NCBI RefSeq assembly: GCF_025994315.1
Contig: NZ_BAQE01000002.1
DNA: 64,000 bases
Strand: one strand, 5' to 3'
Source of the DNA: Swaminathania salitolerans
GTDB taxonomy: Bacteria; Pseudomonadota; Alphaproteobacteria; Acetobacterales; Acetobacteraceae
The notes beneath the pieces were generated by a model. It was not told the DNA's origin. It saw only the letters and a list, made by a program, of their open reading frames with translations, and made no database searches. Numbering within the stretch: the stretch's first letter is position 1; every line of letters starts with the position of its first letter. Below are positions 25,455-34,425 of the stretch, piece after piece. Both the position numbers and the translations under genes were made by a program.

Positions 25455-28286
25455 TCAGAATGTGACACGCATACCGCCCCATACCCGTGTTCCGACCCGG
25501 TAATGATCGCCGGCGAGGTTTTGTCGCGGCCCTAATGCGGTGCGATAGGATGCCTGAGTCAAATTCGCCCCTTGCACCAATGCCTGGATCCGTGGGGTAA
25601 TCGCATAGCGCACATTCACGTCCAGCTTGTTTTGCGGGAGCACATACATGTCCATCCAGGGAACTGCACCGTTCCTGTAAAGGCTCTTTCCCTGCCTGTA
25701 GAACAGCACGGCGAGATCGAGCTGCCGGATCTGGTAGCTGAGAGCGACATTCACGATGTAGTCGGGCTGACCTGGCAGATTGGGCAGGGAACGGCGACGC
25801 TCTCTGGAATCCAGGATCGTGTACCGTGTCGCCATATAAGTGAGATTCGTCGTGAGGCCGACGATCCCCAGACGGCTGGGGAGCACGGGGAGCTTCAGGG
25901 CCATGATATTGAGCTCCACCCCATCGACCGACGCGGAGCCGCCATTTCGCACCTGGGTGAAGTTTCCGGTATATGTCACTCCGTCATAGACATAAGGCGC
26001 GCTATAGGCGAGGTTGTAAAACTGATTGCTGAGGATCTTGTGAAAGTACTGAACGCTCAGCAGCGCGTTGCCGCCAAGCAGTGAAAGGTCCAGAGCTGCA
26101 TCGATGTTGTGGGCGAGACGCGGTTTTATGTCAGGATTTCCCGTGGTAATGTTGATCTGCCCCCCGTTGGGTGTTCCAATCGAGTATTGCGGCACGAATG
26201 CCGAATAATCCGGCCGACCGATCGTTCTGCTATAGGCGACATGCGCGCTCAGATCCGGCGTGATCCGGTAGAGGGACACGATATAGGGCAACGGTTTGCG
26301 GAACGCGGCGCGGTCGTGGACAAGCCTGTATATCGAAGGTGCAACCAGCTTGTAGCTGCCGAAATGATCCGTCGTGGTCTCGTATCTCAGCCCCAGCATC
26401 ACTTCCGCGACAGCCGATCTGTAACCTCCCGAAACATATCCGGCCAAACTCCGCTCGCTCAGAGCAAAAACATTGCCGAAATTTTTTGCTGACTGATCGA
26501 TTGTCGAGAATCTCGATGGATTGGCATAACGGACCGCATCTGCCGCATTCCGGTCGATCATGGGGAAGGGGATATGACCGAAATGATCTGACCTTGCATC
26601 GTTCTGGAGGAGGACGTCCGACAGGCTGAACTCTCCCGGTTTTCTGGGTGCGAAGCTGTTATATCGCGGTGTGTAAGATGTGTTGGTCTGTGTGAACTGC
26701 ATTCCGGATCGCAGGCGAAATCCGTAATCATGCGACGAGGCGTTCCATTCGAACCGCGGGAGGATGGACAGCAATCTCTGCTGCTCCTGCATGTTTTGCG
26801 TGATCCAGTAATCCCCGATGATCTTGCCATCCTTCGCGAAAATCGCAGGATCGGTCAGTGACGCGCTCGGCACGAAACGCGACGTATCGTAGGAAAAACC
26901 GATATTCGGGGAGGAAATCGTGGAGGTGGAGCCCGAGTTCGACACTCTCACGCCCGCAGCATATTTGATCCGGTTCTGATACTCGTCGGCTGAGGCCTGG
27001 GACCCGCTCAGATCCAGAGACAAACGCGCATGAGGAGCGAACTCGTAACTGTTTTTCCAGAGCAGAAATCTGGTGAACGCCCGGATGGGCTGATATTGCA
27101 GTCCCACCTCTGCATCCGCGACGGGATAGTATCCGCTTGTCCCCGTGACGTTGAGGGGGGCACCCGTGCCGAAAGCGCCCGTGCCTGCAATGGCGCTGTT
27201 CGGCGTGCGGGTCATGAGAAGCTCGTTCCGGGTCTCAATTTCCTGACTGGTATAGTAGCCGCCCGCAACGGTACTCCTCAGCGCTTTGCCGTGCCTCAGT
27301 TCGATTTTTCCGAATACGCTGGCCCGCATGGTGTGATCGTCGAATGAATAGCTGTCCAGCCGCGTCGGTACCGCTGCTGAGGCTCCCGGCCCCGGCCCCG
27401 CGACGGCCTTCCCGTTCGACCCGTAATATGTCCACCCGACCGAAACCGGATCCGATTTGGACGGTAACCCGACCGAGAGCCCCGTATTGGCGGAGTGGGT
27501 CTCCTGATAAGCGCCGGCGACCGTCAGACCCAGCCGGGTTTCTCCGGTTCCGATCCGGTGCGATATGATGGCACTCGATCGAACGGATGGCGCCGCGTCA
27601 CTTGAAGACGTGCCCGAGGTCGTATCGTAACCCCCATAGGAGATTATATCGACATAGGTTGTCTTTCGCGTCGCGAATGCCGAATGCGTGATCACGTCGG
27701 CCTGACCTCCCAGCGCCTGCGGGTCCCATTCCGCCGTCCAGGTTTTCCTCACATCCATGCGCGCCATCAGGCTCGACGGTATCATTGCCAGATTGAAGCT
27801 GCGTTTGAGTGTGCCGCTGTTCAGCGAACCGGGATCGATCGAGGCGATCTGCAATCCATCCACCGTAATCAGGTTGTAATCCGCGGCAAATCCCCGGATG
27901 GCGATATTCCGGGCGGCACCGCGACCGCGTCCGCTGTTGTTGTTGTAATCGACGGACACGCCGGGAATCCTGCGTGCGGCGTCCACCGCCGTCAGGGCGG
28001 GCTGGCGCAGTATCTCATCCCGGGTCAGGGAATCCACGATCACCGTTGCGTCCACCTTCTGCCTGATCTGCCTGCGCTGCGAGGACGATACGCCTCTGAC
28101 ATCGATATATTGATGCTTCGGATGTCGGGCTGCCGGCACCTTCCCGTCATGTCGCTCTGTCGCAGCGGACGGCCGGTTATTCCGGGTAGAGATATCGGTT
28201 TCTGCGGCGGCAGGGGGCGGCAAAGCCGCCAGCGCGATTGCGGAAACCAACGAAAGGGAAAGGCGAGCAGAACACGAACAGGCCAT
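25455..28286 (-). CDS. TonB-dependent outer-membrane receptor (Xanthomonas/Caulobacter carbohydrate type)
   Basis: 943 residues from the ATG at 28286; a TTG at 28319 is possible. A signal peptide (ACSCSARLSLSLVSAIALAALPPPAAAE) leads into the mature protein. The plug domain contains DAARRIPGVSVDYNNNSGRGRGAARNIAIRGF and DGLQIASIDPG. A long barrel follows, ending in GTRVWGGMRVTF with the aromatic terminal residue. The DSLTRDEI and NIAIRGFAADYN style fits the TonB receptors that take up oligosaccharides in alphaproteobacteria. The divergent MFS carrier, ROK regulator and porin nearby support a sugar or glycan substrate. The ligand itself is unknown. Confidence 0.87.
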   Translation of the reverse strand: MACSCSARLSLSLVSAIALAALPPPAAAETDISTRNNRPSAATERHDGKVPAARHPKHQYIDVRGVSSSQRRQIRQKVDATVIVDSLTRDEILRQPALTAVDAARRIPGVSVDYNNNSGRGRGAARNIAIRGFAADYNLITVDGLQIASIDPGSLNSGTLKRSFNLAMIPSSLMARMDVRKTWTAEWDPQALGGQADVITHSAFATRKTTYVDIISYGGYDTTSGTSSSDAAPSVRSSAIISHRIGTGETRLGLTVAGAYQETHSANTGLSVGLPSKSDPVSVGWTYYGSNGKAVAGPGPGASAAVPTRLDSYSFDDHTMRASVFGKIELRHGKALRSTVAGGYYTSQEIETRNELLMTRTPNSAIAGTGAFGTGAPLNVTGTSGYYPVADAEVGLQYQPIRAFTRFLLWKNSYEFAPHARLSLDLSGSQASADEYQNRIKYAAGVRVSNSGSTSTISSPNIGFSYDTSRFVPSASLTDPAIFAKDGKIIGDYWITQNMQEQQRLLSILPRFEWNASSHDYGFRLRSGMQFTQTNTSYTPRYNSFAPRKPGEFSLSDVLLQNDARSDHFGHIPFPMIDRNAADAVRYANPSRFSTIDQSAKNFGNVFALSERSLAGYVSGGYRSAVAEVMLGLRYETTTDHFGSYKLVAPSIYRLVHDRAAFRKPLPYIVSLYRITPDLSAHVAYSRTIGRPDYSAFVPQYSIGTPNGGQINITTGNPDIKPRLAHNIDAALDLSLLGGNALLSVQYFHKILSNQFYNLAYSAPYVYDGVTYTGNFTQVRNGGSASVDGVELNIMALKLPVLPSRLGIVGLTTNLTYMATRYTILDSRERRRSLPNLPGQPDYIVNVALSYQIRQLDLAVLFYRQGKSLYRNGAVPWMDMYVLPQNKLDVNVRYAITPRIQALVQGANLTQASYRTALGPRQNLAGDHYRVGTRVWGGMRVTF

Positions 28287-28462
28287 TGGACATACCACCC
28301 GATTGCAGAGAGCCTCCAATTAACCTGTTACGGGTTTTATTGTTGTGAATATTTCGAGACAGGTGCAATCGCGTTTCCGCTTTGCGAAGCCTGTGTCTAG
28401 AAGAAGCCAGGATCCGATGAACCCGAACCGTCTCCCGTCATTCGCCCGATCCCGGCGCCTGC

Positions 28463-28492
28463 GCCCGGATAATCGCCCGGATAATCGCCTGG
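28463..28492. repeat. 12-bp direct repeat before the MFS gene
   Basis: Two perfect copies of GCCCGGATAATC (28463-28486) plus a partial third. It lies 20-45 bases upstream of the MFS start codon, in the promoter or leader. Confidence 0.6.
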
Positions 28493-28507
28493 GCGACAAG
28501 GAAGCAC

Positions 28508-30616
28508 ATGGCTGATCCTGCTTCTCCGGCAGAGCGGTATGAGGTCTGGAGCGGACGCCTGAACCGGTCCTATGCACTCGCGCATTTCGGGAAGAGCCTT
28601 TTCTGGTATCAGAGCGAGTTTCTCTTCACGTTCTTTCTGATACGCTCGCTTTCCGTTTCGCCACGCGACGCGGCCTTCGTTCTGGCATCGGGCTTTCTCG
28701 CTTCAGCCATTCTGGACATGACACTGGGCGCAGGTCTGCGTGCGCGCCTCAACGCGCCGGTCATGTCCTCGAAACTCCAGATGCTCGGGGCGTTCGGAGG
28801 CAGTCTGGGTCTCTATCTGCTGCTTTCGTCCCGTTTCGTGCCGCCCGCTCATTCGCTTTCGCTGGCGTTTCTGGGAACGATGGTTTTCAGGGTCTCATAC
28901 GAGTTTCATGAGATGGGGCAGGACACGCTGCTTTCTCTTTTCCCCCTCACCGATAAAAGGCAAGGCGATCGACTTGTCGGTCTGCGCATGATCGGAAGTG
29001 GTGCTGCGGCGCTTCTGGTCGGGCTTGCGATCGGTCTTCTGCTTGGCTGGGGGGAAGGATCACGCGGGGCTCATCGGACCGCGCTGTTCCTCTGCTTCAG
29101 CATGACGCCGCTCCTGTCTGTCGGTTCGGCGATCTGGCTATGGCGCGACACGAACGCGCGCTTCGCCCGGAGCGCGGTCTCTCGCAGGACCGGGCGCGAT
29201 ACCGCACGATCCCGGGACCGGGCGGCCGCCATTTCGCGGGCTCCGTTCTACGTCGCGATTTTCTTTTCTGCCTGGATCGGCCCCTGCTTTGCCAGAACAC
29301 TCCCTTTCCTCGCACAGAAACATGACGCGCAGACGGGGTTGTGCCTGCTGGCCTGCTATCCTCTGGGTATCATTCTGGCTCAGCCGCTCTGGACGCAGCT
29401 CGCTTCGCGTCATGAGGAGCGCCGTCTCCTGACGATCCTGTGCGGCATTCTCGCCGCGATGGTTCTTGTCCGCCCTCTCGTTCTGGCGTCCGGAGACGCG
29501 ATCCTGTCGGGCTGTGCCGTGTTCTTCTTCGGCGGTGCCAGCGGTTGCCTCGGGGCAGCGCTCTGGTCTGGCTTTGCCTATGCCAGCCGCTCATGTCCCG
29601 GCGGTATCGCACAAGGATACGGCCGCTACCTCGCCTGCGCCAAATCCGGTCTCGCGATGATGACCCTCTCTCTTGCGACGGGCGTCTCCTTTTCCCCGGT
29701 CAGCATGGACCCCGTCTTCCCCGACATACAGGGACTAGCCGCCTGTGCGATACTGGGGGCAGTTTCATCCGCGCTTTGCGCCCAGCGCGAACACGGGGCG
29801 ATAGGCACTCATATCGTCGAAAACACTGAAAGCCGGGCGTCCGAGTGCGATCGGGGGCATATGTCGCGCAAGACGGTCCTGCCAGGCCAGAAGCCGCTCC
29901 CGGCAACGTTCCTTCGTCCGTTCGTCCATCGGGGTGATCGGATAGCCGATCGTCGCGTGGAAAACATAAGGCGGTCGCGCAGGATCGAACATTCCGAGAT
30001 GACGCCCGATCTTCTCCCTGAGGTGTGTCAGGGCTTCTTCGGTCTCCCGATCGGCCGGACACAGCCGCACGCGCATCTTTCTGCCATCGAGAGCCGGGTC
30101 CATATGCGCGGCCATCATCCTGAGGGATGCCGGAACAGGATAAGGAAATGTCGCAAGTTCTTGCGCCATCCATTGATCGCAAAACGATGCGGATGCGTCG
30201 CGCCCGAGCGCGCGTGGCCAGCCCGCTTCGGTTCTGAGGCCATCGCTCAATCCTTCGAAGACGGTCATGTGATAGCTCGAAGGCGGCAGGAACGCGAAGG
30301 CCGCAGCCCAGGGACCGCGCTGCATCGATTGCGAGAACGCCTCCATTTCCGTGAAGAGAACGCTGTCCTTCCCTGTCCGGGGCAGGGGGCAGATGATCGT
30401 GTTGCCTCGATAGGGTCGGACACGCCCGTCGGGATAGAATTTTCTCTGGCTGAGACGCGTCCCCGGTCCGGATGGATCGCCAGATGCGAGAGCGCCGCGC
30501 GAAAAGGCGGCCGCCGTGGCGACGGTCGCGACCACCGCTGTTCCCGACAGACGGATCAGCGCCCTCCGGCCCGCGAATTCCGGATCATGTGTCAGTGGGA
30601 ACCTTGCGGACATTGA
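28508..30616 (+). CDS. MFS transporter (GPH/MFS_2-like) with unusual antisense C-terminal read-through
   Basis: Residues 1 to about 430 are a 12-helix carrier: YALAHFGKSLFWYQSEFLFTFFLIRSL starts the first helix pair, and the last hydrophobic segment is IQGLAACAILGAVSSALC. The pattern fits glycoside-pentoside-hexuronide type symporters. AAGGAAGC precedes the ATG. No stop occurs until 30614-30616, so the frame runs a further 270 residues of Arg/His/Cys-rich, non-membrane sequence that is the exact antisense of the DUF1868 gene. The real protein may end near 29,840 in strains without a frameshift, or the tail may be translated. Function with the TonB receptor in sugar import is inferred. Confidence 0.72.
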   Translation: MADPASPAERYEVWSGRLNRSYALAHFGKSLFWYQSEFLFTFFLIRSLSVSPRDAAFVLASGFLASAILDMTLGAGLRARLNAPVMSSKLQMLGAFGGSLGLYLLLSSRFVPPAHSLSLAFLGTMVFRVSYEFHEMGQDTLLSLFPLTDKRQGDRLVGLRMIGSGAAALLVGLAIGLLLGWGEGSRGAHRTALFLCFSMTPLLSVGSAIWLWRDTNARFARSAVSRRTGRDTARSRDRAAAISRAPFYVAIFFSAWIGPCFARTLPFLAQKHDAQTGLCLLACYPLGIILAQPLWTQLASRHEERRLLTILCGILAAMVLVRPLVLASGDAILSGCAVFFFGGASGCLGAALWSGFAYASRSCPGGIAQGYGRYLACAKSGLAMMTLSLATGVSFSPVSMDPVFPDIQGLAACAILGAVSSALCAQREHGAIGTHIVENTESRASECDRGHMSRKTVLPGQKPLPATFLRPFVHRGDRIADRRVENIRRSRRIEHSEMTPDLLPEVCQGFFGLPIGRTQPHAHLSAIESRVHMRGHHPEGCRNRIRKCRKFLRHPLIAKRCGCVAPERAWPARFGSEAIAQSFEDGHVIARRRQEREGRSPGTALHRLRERLHFREENAVLPCPGQGADDRVASIGSDTPVGIEFSLAETRPRSGWIARCESAARKGGRRGDGRDHRCSRQTDQRPPAREFRIMCQWEPCGH
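29765..30613 (-). CDS. DUF1868 / 2H phosphoesterase-superfamily protein with probable Tat signal
   Basis: 282 residues. The N-terminus FAGRRALIRLSGTAVVATVATAAAFSRGALA has twin Arg followed by a hydrophobic stretch, a Tat-like export signal. Two H-x-T motifs, H115-M-T117 (PSSYHMTVFEG) and H219-A-T221 (YVFHATIGYP), are about 100 residues apart, as in the 2H phosphoesterases related to 2'-5' RNA ligases. DUF1868 members have this layout. It is probably periplasmic; the substrate is unknown. The whole gene lies antisense to the 3' part of the MFS reading frame, and the sense protein is clearly the better-conserved reading. Confidence 0.78.
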   Translation of the reverse strand: MSARFPLTHDPEFAGRRALIRLSGTAVVATVATAAAFSRGALASGDPSGPGTRLSQRKFYPDGRVRPYRGNTIICPLPRTGKDSVLFTEMEAFSQSMQRGPWAAAFAFLPPSSYHMTVFEGLSDGLRTEAGWPRALGRDASASFCDQWMAQELATFPYPVPASLRMMAAHMDPALDGRKMRVRLCPADRETEEALTHLREKIGRHLGMFDPARPPYVFHATIGYPITPMDERTKERCRERLLAWQDRLARHMPPIALGRPAFSVFDDMSAYRPVFALGAKRG

Positions 30617-30731
30617 GTTAGACTTTCCAGTTCACATCGGAAATTTAACCCGTATCAGGTAAATCAATGCAGTCTGCAATCCTTTCCCCGGTCGTCATGA
30701 AAAAATCATCGACCGGCGCCCGGAACTCCTG

Positions 30732-31853
30732 ATGACTGCTGTCGGCTTTGCCCTTCCCAGACTATCGCGCACGGAGCGCTCGGTGCTCAGGCTCATGTGG
30801 GGGAAGGAGAACATCTCACAAAAGCGCATCATCGATGCGAGCAATCTGCCCCAGCAAACCGTCTCTCGCATTCTGACGTCTTTCGTGGAGAACGATATCG
30901 TGCGGGTCGGCATGACGATGGGTGATCGCAGGCCGGGAAAACCCCAGAGGGCCCTGCATATCGTGCCGGAAACCGCCTACGGGCTCGGTATAGCCATTCT
31001 GGCCGATACGATTTCTCTCGCCATCACCGATATGAATGGCGTTCCCGTCCTGCAGGAGATGCACGCCCACCGCTCCTGCACGCCGCAACAAGCCGCGCGC
31101 TGGACGAAAGACAGGCTGGAACGTCTCGCGCTCGCCCGTCCGGAGATCATGTCCCGTGTTGCAGGACTCGGGATCGCGATGACCGGATCGTTCGTGGATC
31201 GGCGTCATTTCAACACGCCGAACAGTCTCGAATCCTGGGCGAATATCGATGTGCTGGACTGGGCTGCGTCGGTGACGACGCTGCCGGTTCTGGTGGAAAA
31301 TGACGGAACGGCCGCGGCCCTCGCGGAAGCCAGGCTCGGCAAGGGGCGAGACACGGGAAGTTTCGCCTATCTCTATCTCGCCGAGGGTGTGGGAGGCGGG
31401 GTCATTCTCGAGGGGCGCGCCTGGCGGGGGGCTCACGGCAATGCGGGAGAATACGCAGCCGGGTTGCATCTGCCCGTCTATCCCTATCCCAATCTTGATC
31501 TTCTGCGCCGGATCCTGGCCCGCGACGGGATGGAGTTTCCTACCGTCACGGATATGGTCAGTGCCTTCGACCCCGACTGGAGCGGCAACAGGGTCTGGGT
31601 TTCCAGTGTGAAGGATTCCCTCTCGGTGATCGTTTCCAACGCAATGGGTATTCTGGATGTGGATGCGGTCGTTCTGGGGGGGCAGATCCCCGAGGCTCTC
31701 GTCGATCTGGTGCGACCGCATATTGCCGTCTTCGATCAGGAACGACGCGGCGTTCTCAGGCCTCGCGGGTCGATTTTCGCGGCAGGAGTGAAAGAGAATG
31801 CAGCCGCGATCGGCGCCTCGACCCTGACGGTGAGAGCCTATCTCGATCTCTGA
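30732..31853 (+). CDS. ROK-family transcriptional regulator
   Basis: 373 residues. An N-terminal winged HTH (residues 10-60: SRTERSVLRLMWGKENISQKRIIDASNLPQQTVSRILTSF) is followed by the ROK fold (VAGLGIAMTGSFVDRR, VENDGTAAALAEARLG, YLAEGVGGGVIL). The zinc-binding CxCGxxGC motif of sugar-kinase ROK proteins is missing; the region reads NAGEYAAGLHLPVYPYPN. A sugar-sensing repressor without kinase activity, like NagC or XylR-type proteins, is the best reading. It probably controls the adjacent receptor, MFS or porin genes. It starts at the ATG of a TGATG overlap with an 11-codon frame (30697-30732). Confidence 0.87.
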   Translation: MTAVGFALPRLSRTERSVLRLMWGKENISQKRIIDASNLPQQTVSRILTSFVENDIVRVGMTMGDRRPGKPQRALHIVPETAYGLGIAILADTISLAITDMNGVPVLQEMHAHRSCTPQQAARWTKDRLERLALARPEIMSRVAGLGIAMTGSFVDRRHFNTPNSLESWANIDVLDWAASVTTLPVLVENDGTAAALAEARLGKGRDTGSFAYLYLAEGVGGGVILEGRAWRGAHGNAGEYAAGLHLPVYPYPNLDLLRRILARDGMEFPTVTDMVSAFDPDWSGNRVWVSSVKDSLSVIVSNAMGILDVDAVVLGGQIPEALVDLVRPHIAVFDQERRGVLRPRGSIFAAGVKENAAAIGASTLTVRAYLDL

Positions 31854-32374
31854 GGAAAACACCGCGTCGCTTTTCCCCCCGCCATAACCCCCTCCTGCCG
31901 GTCTGCGCCCTGTCCGGCATCGCCGGGCGTCTTCGCTGCACTCACGCCGCAGCCCCTCCCGTGCGAGGCAACCGGCCCCTCCGGATGAGGCCCATTCCTG
32001 CGCCTGGAGCGGATGGATGAGCCGGAAGCGCAAGGCGGTCGAACACAGAGCGCCCGTCATCAGTCTGACCGGAAAATCGACCGGATTTCGCAGCAGGGTA
32101 TCCCACATGCATCCTGTTCGACCCGGGTCCGGAACCGAACATGGATCGGGTCGGGTCCTGCAGGATTGCAAGCAGCGCGTGGTGTTTCCGGAGTGGGAAC
32201 AGGAAGCGGTCGTAGTCTATACATGGGAGAGGAAGTATCGTATTTCTTATTACAAATCATTTCATATCAGAGTATTTCAATTTTATTGTTTTGTCATAAA
32301 ATGGTCACGCAATCGTCTCAATGGCTCCTCTATAGCTCCGCTTACTTAGTTCAGTTCAGAGTTTATCGAGACCT
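31854..32374. other. 521-base intergenic region before the OprP-like porin
   Basis: The first 360 bases are GC-rich with no convincing gene. The last 150 (32220-32370) are AT-rich and probably carry the porin promoter. I see no palindromic operator of note. Confidence 0.5.
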
Positions 32375-34303
32375 ATGCGCCTGCGCTGCCTTACGACCCT
32401 TCTGCTTCTTTGCGGCGCCTGCATGCCGATCCAGACCTTCGCAGCCGGGAAGGAGGATGACATAGCGGCGCTCCGCCGCGAGATGCATGAAATGCGCGCG
32501 CAGATGCAGGGAGAGATCGCGGCTCTGCGGCAGGAACTCGCCAGAGAGCGCGCCTCCAGAAAGCTGGCGCCGGGCAAGCTGGCGCTGGGAAAAGGGACGA
32601 AGCCCGGGGCGGCGCGAACCCCGGGGCAGCATGAGCACAGGGCAGAGACGCGGATCGCGAAAGTGCAGAGCATTGATGCGCCGTCCGGTCCGACCGGTCG
32701 TCGTCCTCCAGCCGTCGGACATCATCCGGAGGCTCACGGGTCTCTTCCCGATACAGGTGCTCTGGATGTTATCGCGCCACAGCCGACACATGGACCCGAC
32801 CGGGGAAATGCCAGCCATGAAGAGGGGCGGAACGGGGCCATTCGTCTCGCCTCTGCGCGATCGGAAGCTGCCCCGGGTGCTGATCCGGGTGCTGATCCGG
32901 GTGCTGCTTCTGGTCCGGGCGGGTCGTCGCCGGCGCGTGGTGGGGGTGCCCACGATGTGCGTCTCGATCCGCCGCCCGATCACGGCCTCAACATGTCCCT
33001 CGCCGATTTCCGCCACGCGACGCGCACCGCCGAGACGGTCAGTATCGGCGGAATCCGGATCGGCTTTCCCAGAGGGCGACCGACAATTGCATCCGATGAC
33101 GGTCTGTATGCCTTCTCCGCCGGTCTGGTCATGCATCTCGATATCGGAGGATTTCCTTCCTCCGGCCCGTCGGACGGGCAGACGGGACGTTTCCCCAAGC
33201 TGAACGAGAATGCACGTCGTCTTCGTCTTCCCCTGACATGGCGCTACGGCAACCTCATGGCGAGTCTCACGCCGGAATGGGGGCGGACGGTCGACGGTAC
33301 AGCAGGATTGTACGAGGCGAACATGGTGTATGCCGGGGTCAGGAACTCGCAATTCGTTCTCGGATATTACCAGCCGCGCGTAACGATGCACGATGCGGAA
33401 TCCTCCAACGGCTTCATGTTCATGGAGCGCGCCTCGGTGTCCGAAGTGGTGCGCCTCATCGCTGCGGGCGATACGCGCATGACATTCGGCGGGCGCAGCC
33501 ATGGCGAGCGCTGGTATCTCGGGGCCTATCTCACCGGTCAGACCTATGGCGACCGGACGAACGATCCGACGGTGTCCGACAGCCAGGTCGGCAGCGTCCT
33601 GCGCGTGACAGGGCGCCCCATCGCCACGAAGACGACCGATCTGCATATCGGCGTGTCCTCGACCATGTCGTTCAAGCGCAACCAGACGGCACGCGGGCGC
33701 GTGCTGTCTCTGAGCGATCGCCCCGAGACCCGCCTGACCAATGAGCGCCTGATTTCGACAGGCACCATCACGGATGTGAAAAACGTCTGGGCGATCGGCC
33801 CGGAAATCGGTCTCCGATACGAAAACGCCCTTATCCAGGCCGAATATTATCATATCGGCGTGGATCGCAACGCGTCCGCCTCCCGAAAGGGGCCGGCGCC
33901 CGATCTGGGGTTTCAGGGATATTACGTCGAGGGCAGCTATACGCTTCTGGGCAAGCCCCGGCGATACAGCCCCAAGGATGGCGCTTTCGCCGCGCCGGCC
34001 CCGAACGAGGAATTCGATCTGTGGCACAATCACTGGGGGGCGCTCGAACTGGTGGGGCGATACAGCGTGATGGATTTCAACAGCCATTTGCGGGGGAGCC
34101 TGCCCGCATCGGCAACCGGCGGCGTACGGGGCGGCGTACAGACGGTATGGTCGGGCGGGCTCGACTGGTATCCGAGCCGCCATTACAGGATCCAGCTTCA
34201 GTATAACCATATCGAGGCGACCCGGTCCGAAACGGCGGGAAGCGTCAACACCAGAGGGCGCCGGATCGACATGATCGGCAGCCGGTTCCAGGCGGCTTTC
34301 TGA
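32375..34303 (+). CDS. Phosphate-selective porin O/P (OprP) family outer-membrane porin
   Basis: 642 residues. A signal peptide (MRLRCLTTLLLLCGACMPIQTFAAG) is followed by a short coiled coil (residues 27-62: EDDIAALRREMHEMRAQMQGEI), a low-complexity Pro/Gly/His linker (about 63-200, partly from a 12-bp repeat encoding ADPG) and a barrel of alternating beta strands. The barrel has the family features WRYGNLMASLTPEWGR and FVLGYYQPRVTMHDAESS and ends in SRFQAAF with terminal Phe. Despite the family name the substrate need not be phosphate. Its position beside a TonB receptor, MFS and ROK regulator suggests sugar acids or oligosaccharides. Confidence 0.85.
   Translation: MRLRCLTTLLLLCGACMPIQTFAAGKEDDIAALRREMHEMRAQMQGEIAALRQELARERASRKLAPGKLALGKGTKPGAARTPGQHEHRAETRIAKVQSIDAPSGPTGRRPPAVGHHPEAHGSLPDTGALDVIAPQPTHGPDRGNASHEEGRNGAIRLASARSEAAPGADPGADPGAASGPGGSSPARGGGAHDVRLDPPPDHGLNMSLADFRHATRTAETVSIGGIRIGFPRGRPTIASDDGLYAFSAGLVMHLDIGGFPSSGPSDGQTGRFPKLNENARRLRLPLTWRYGNLMASLTPEWGRTVDGTAGLYEANMVYAGVRNSQFVLGYYQPRVTMHDAESSNGFMFMERASVSEVVRLIAAGDTRMTFGGRSHGERWYLGAYLTGQTYGDRTNDPTVSDSQVGSVLRVTGRPIATKTTDLHIGVSSTMSFKRNQTARGRVLSLSDRPETRLTNERLISTGTITDVKNVWAIGPEIGLRYENALIQAEYYHIGVDRNASASRKGPAPDLGFQGYYVEGSYTLLGKPRRYSPKDGAFAAPAPNEEFDLWHNHWGALELVGRYSVMDFNSHLRGSLPASATGGVRGGVQTVWSGGLDWYPSRHYRIQLQYNHIEATRSETAGSVNTRGRRIDMIGSRFQAAF
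32879..32902. repeat. 12-bp tandem repeat in the porin linker
   Basis: Two perfect copies of GCTGATCCGGGT plus a degenerate third, encoding ADPG-ADPG in the disordered linker between coiled coil and barrel. The reading frame is preserved by the 12-base period. Confidence 0.6.
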
Positions 34304-34375
34304 GCGAGAGACAGGGGGCTTTCCGCCCCGGAACGAGATCAGCCCCTAAACGCCGCCATGTCGCGACGCGGTCGC

Positions 34376-34425
34376 CGGGAGGGAGCGTTGCCGGGCTGGG
34401 CGTTACCGGGCTGGGCGTTACCGGG
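34376..34425. repeat. 15-bp repeat across the stop codon of the PqiC-like gene
   Basis: Two perfect copies of CCGGGCTGGGCGTTA (34391-34420) with degenerate flanking copies. The stop codon of the minus-strand lipoprotein gene (34418-34420) is the TAA inside the last unit, so unit loss or gain would move the protein's end. Confidence 0.7.
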
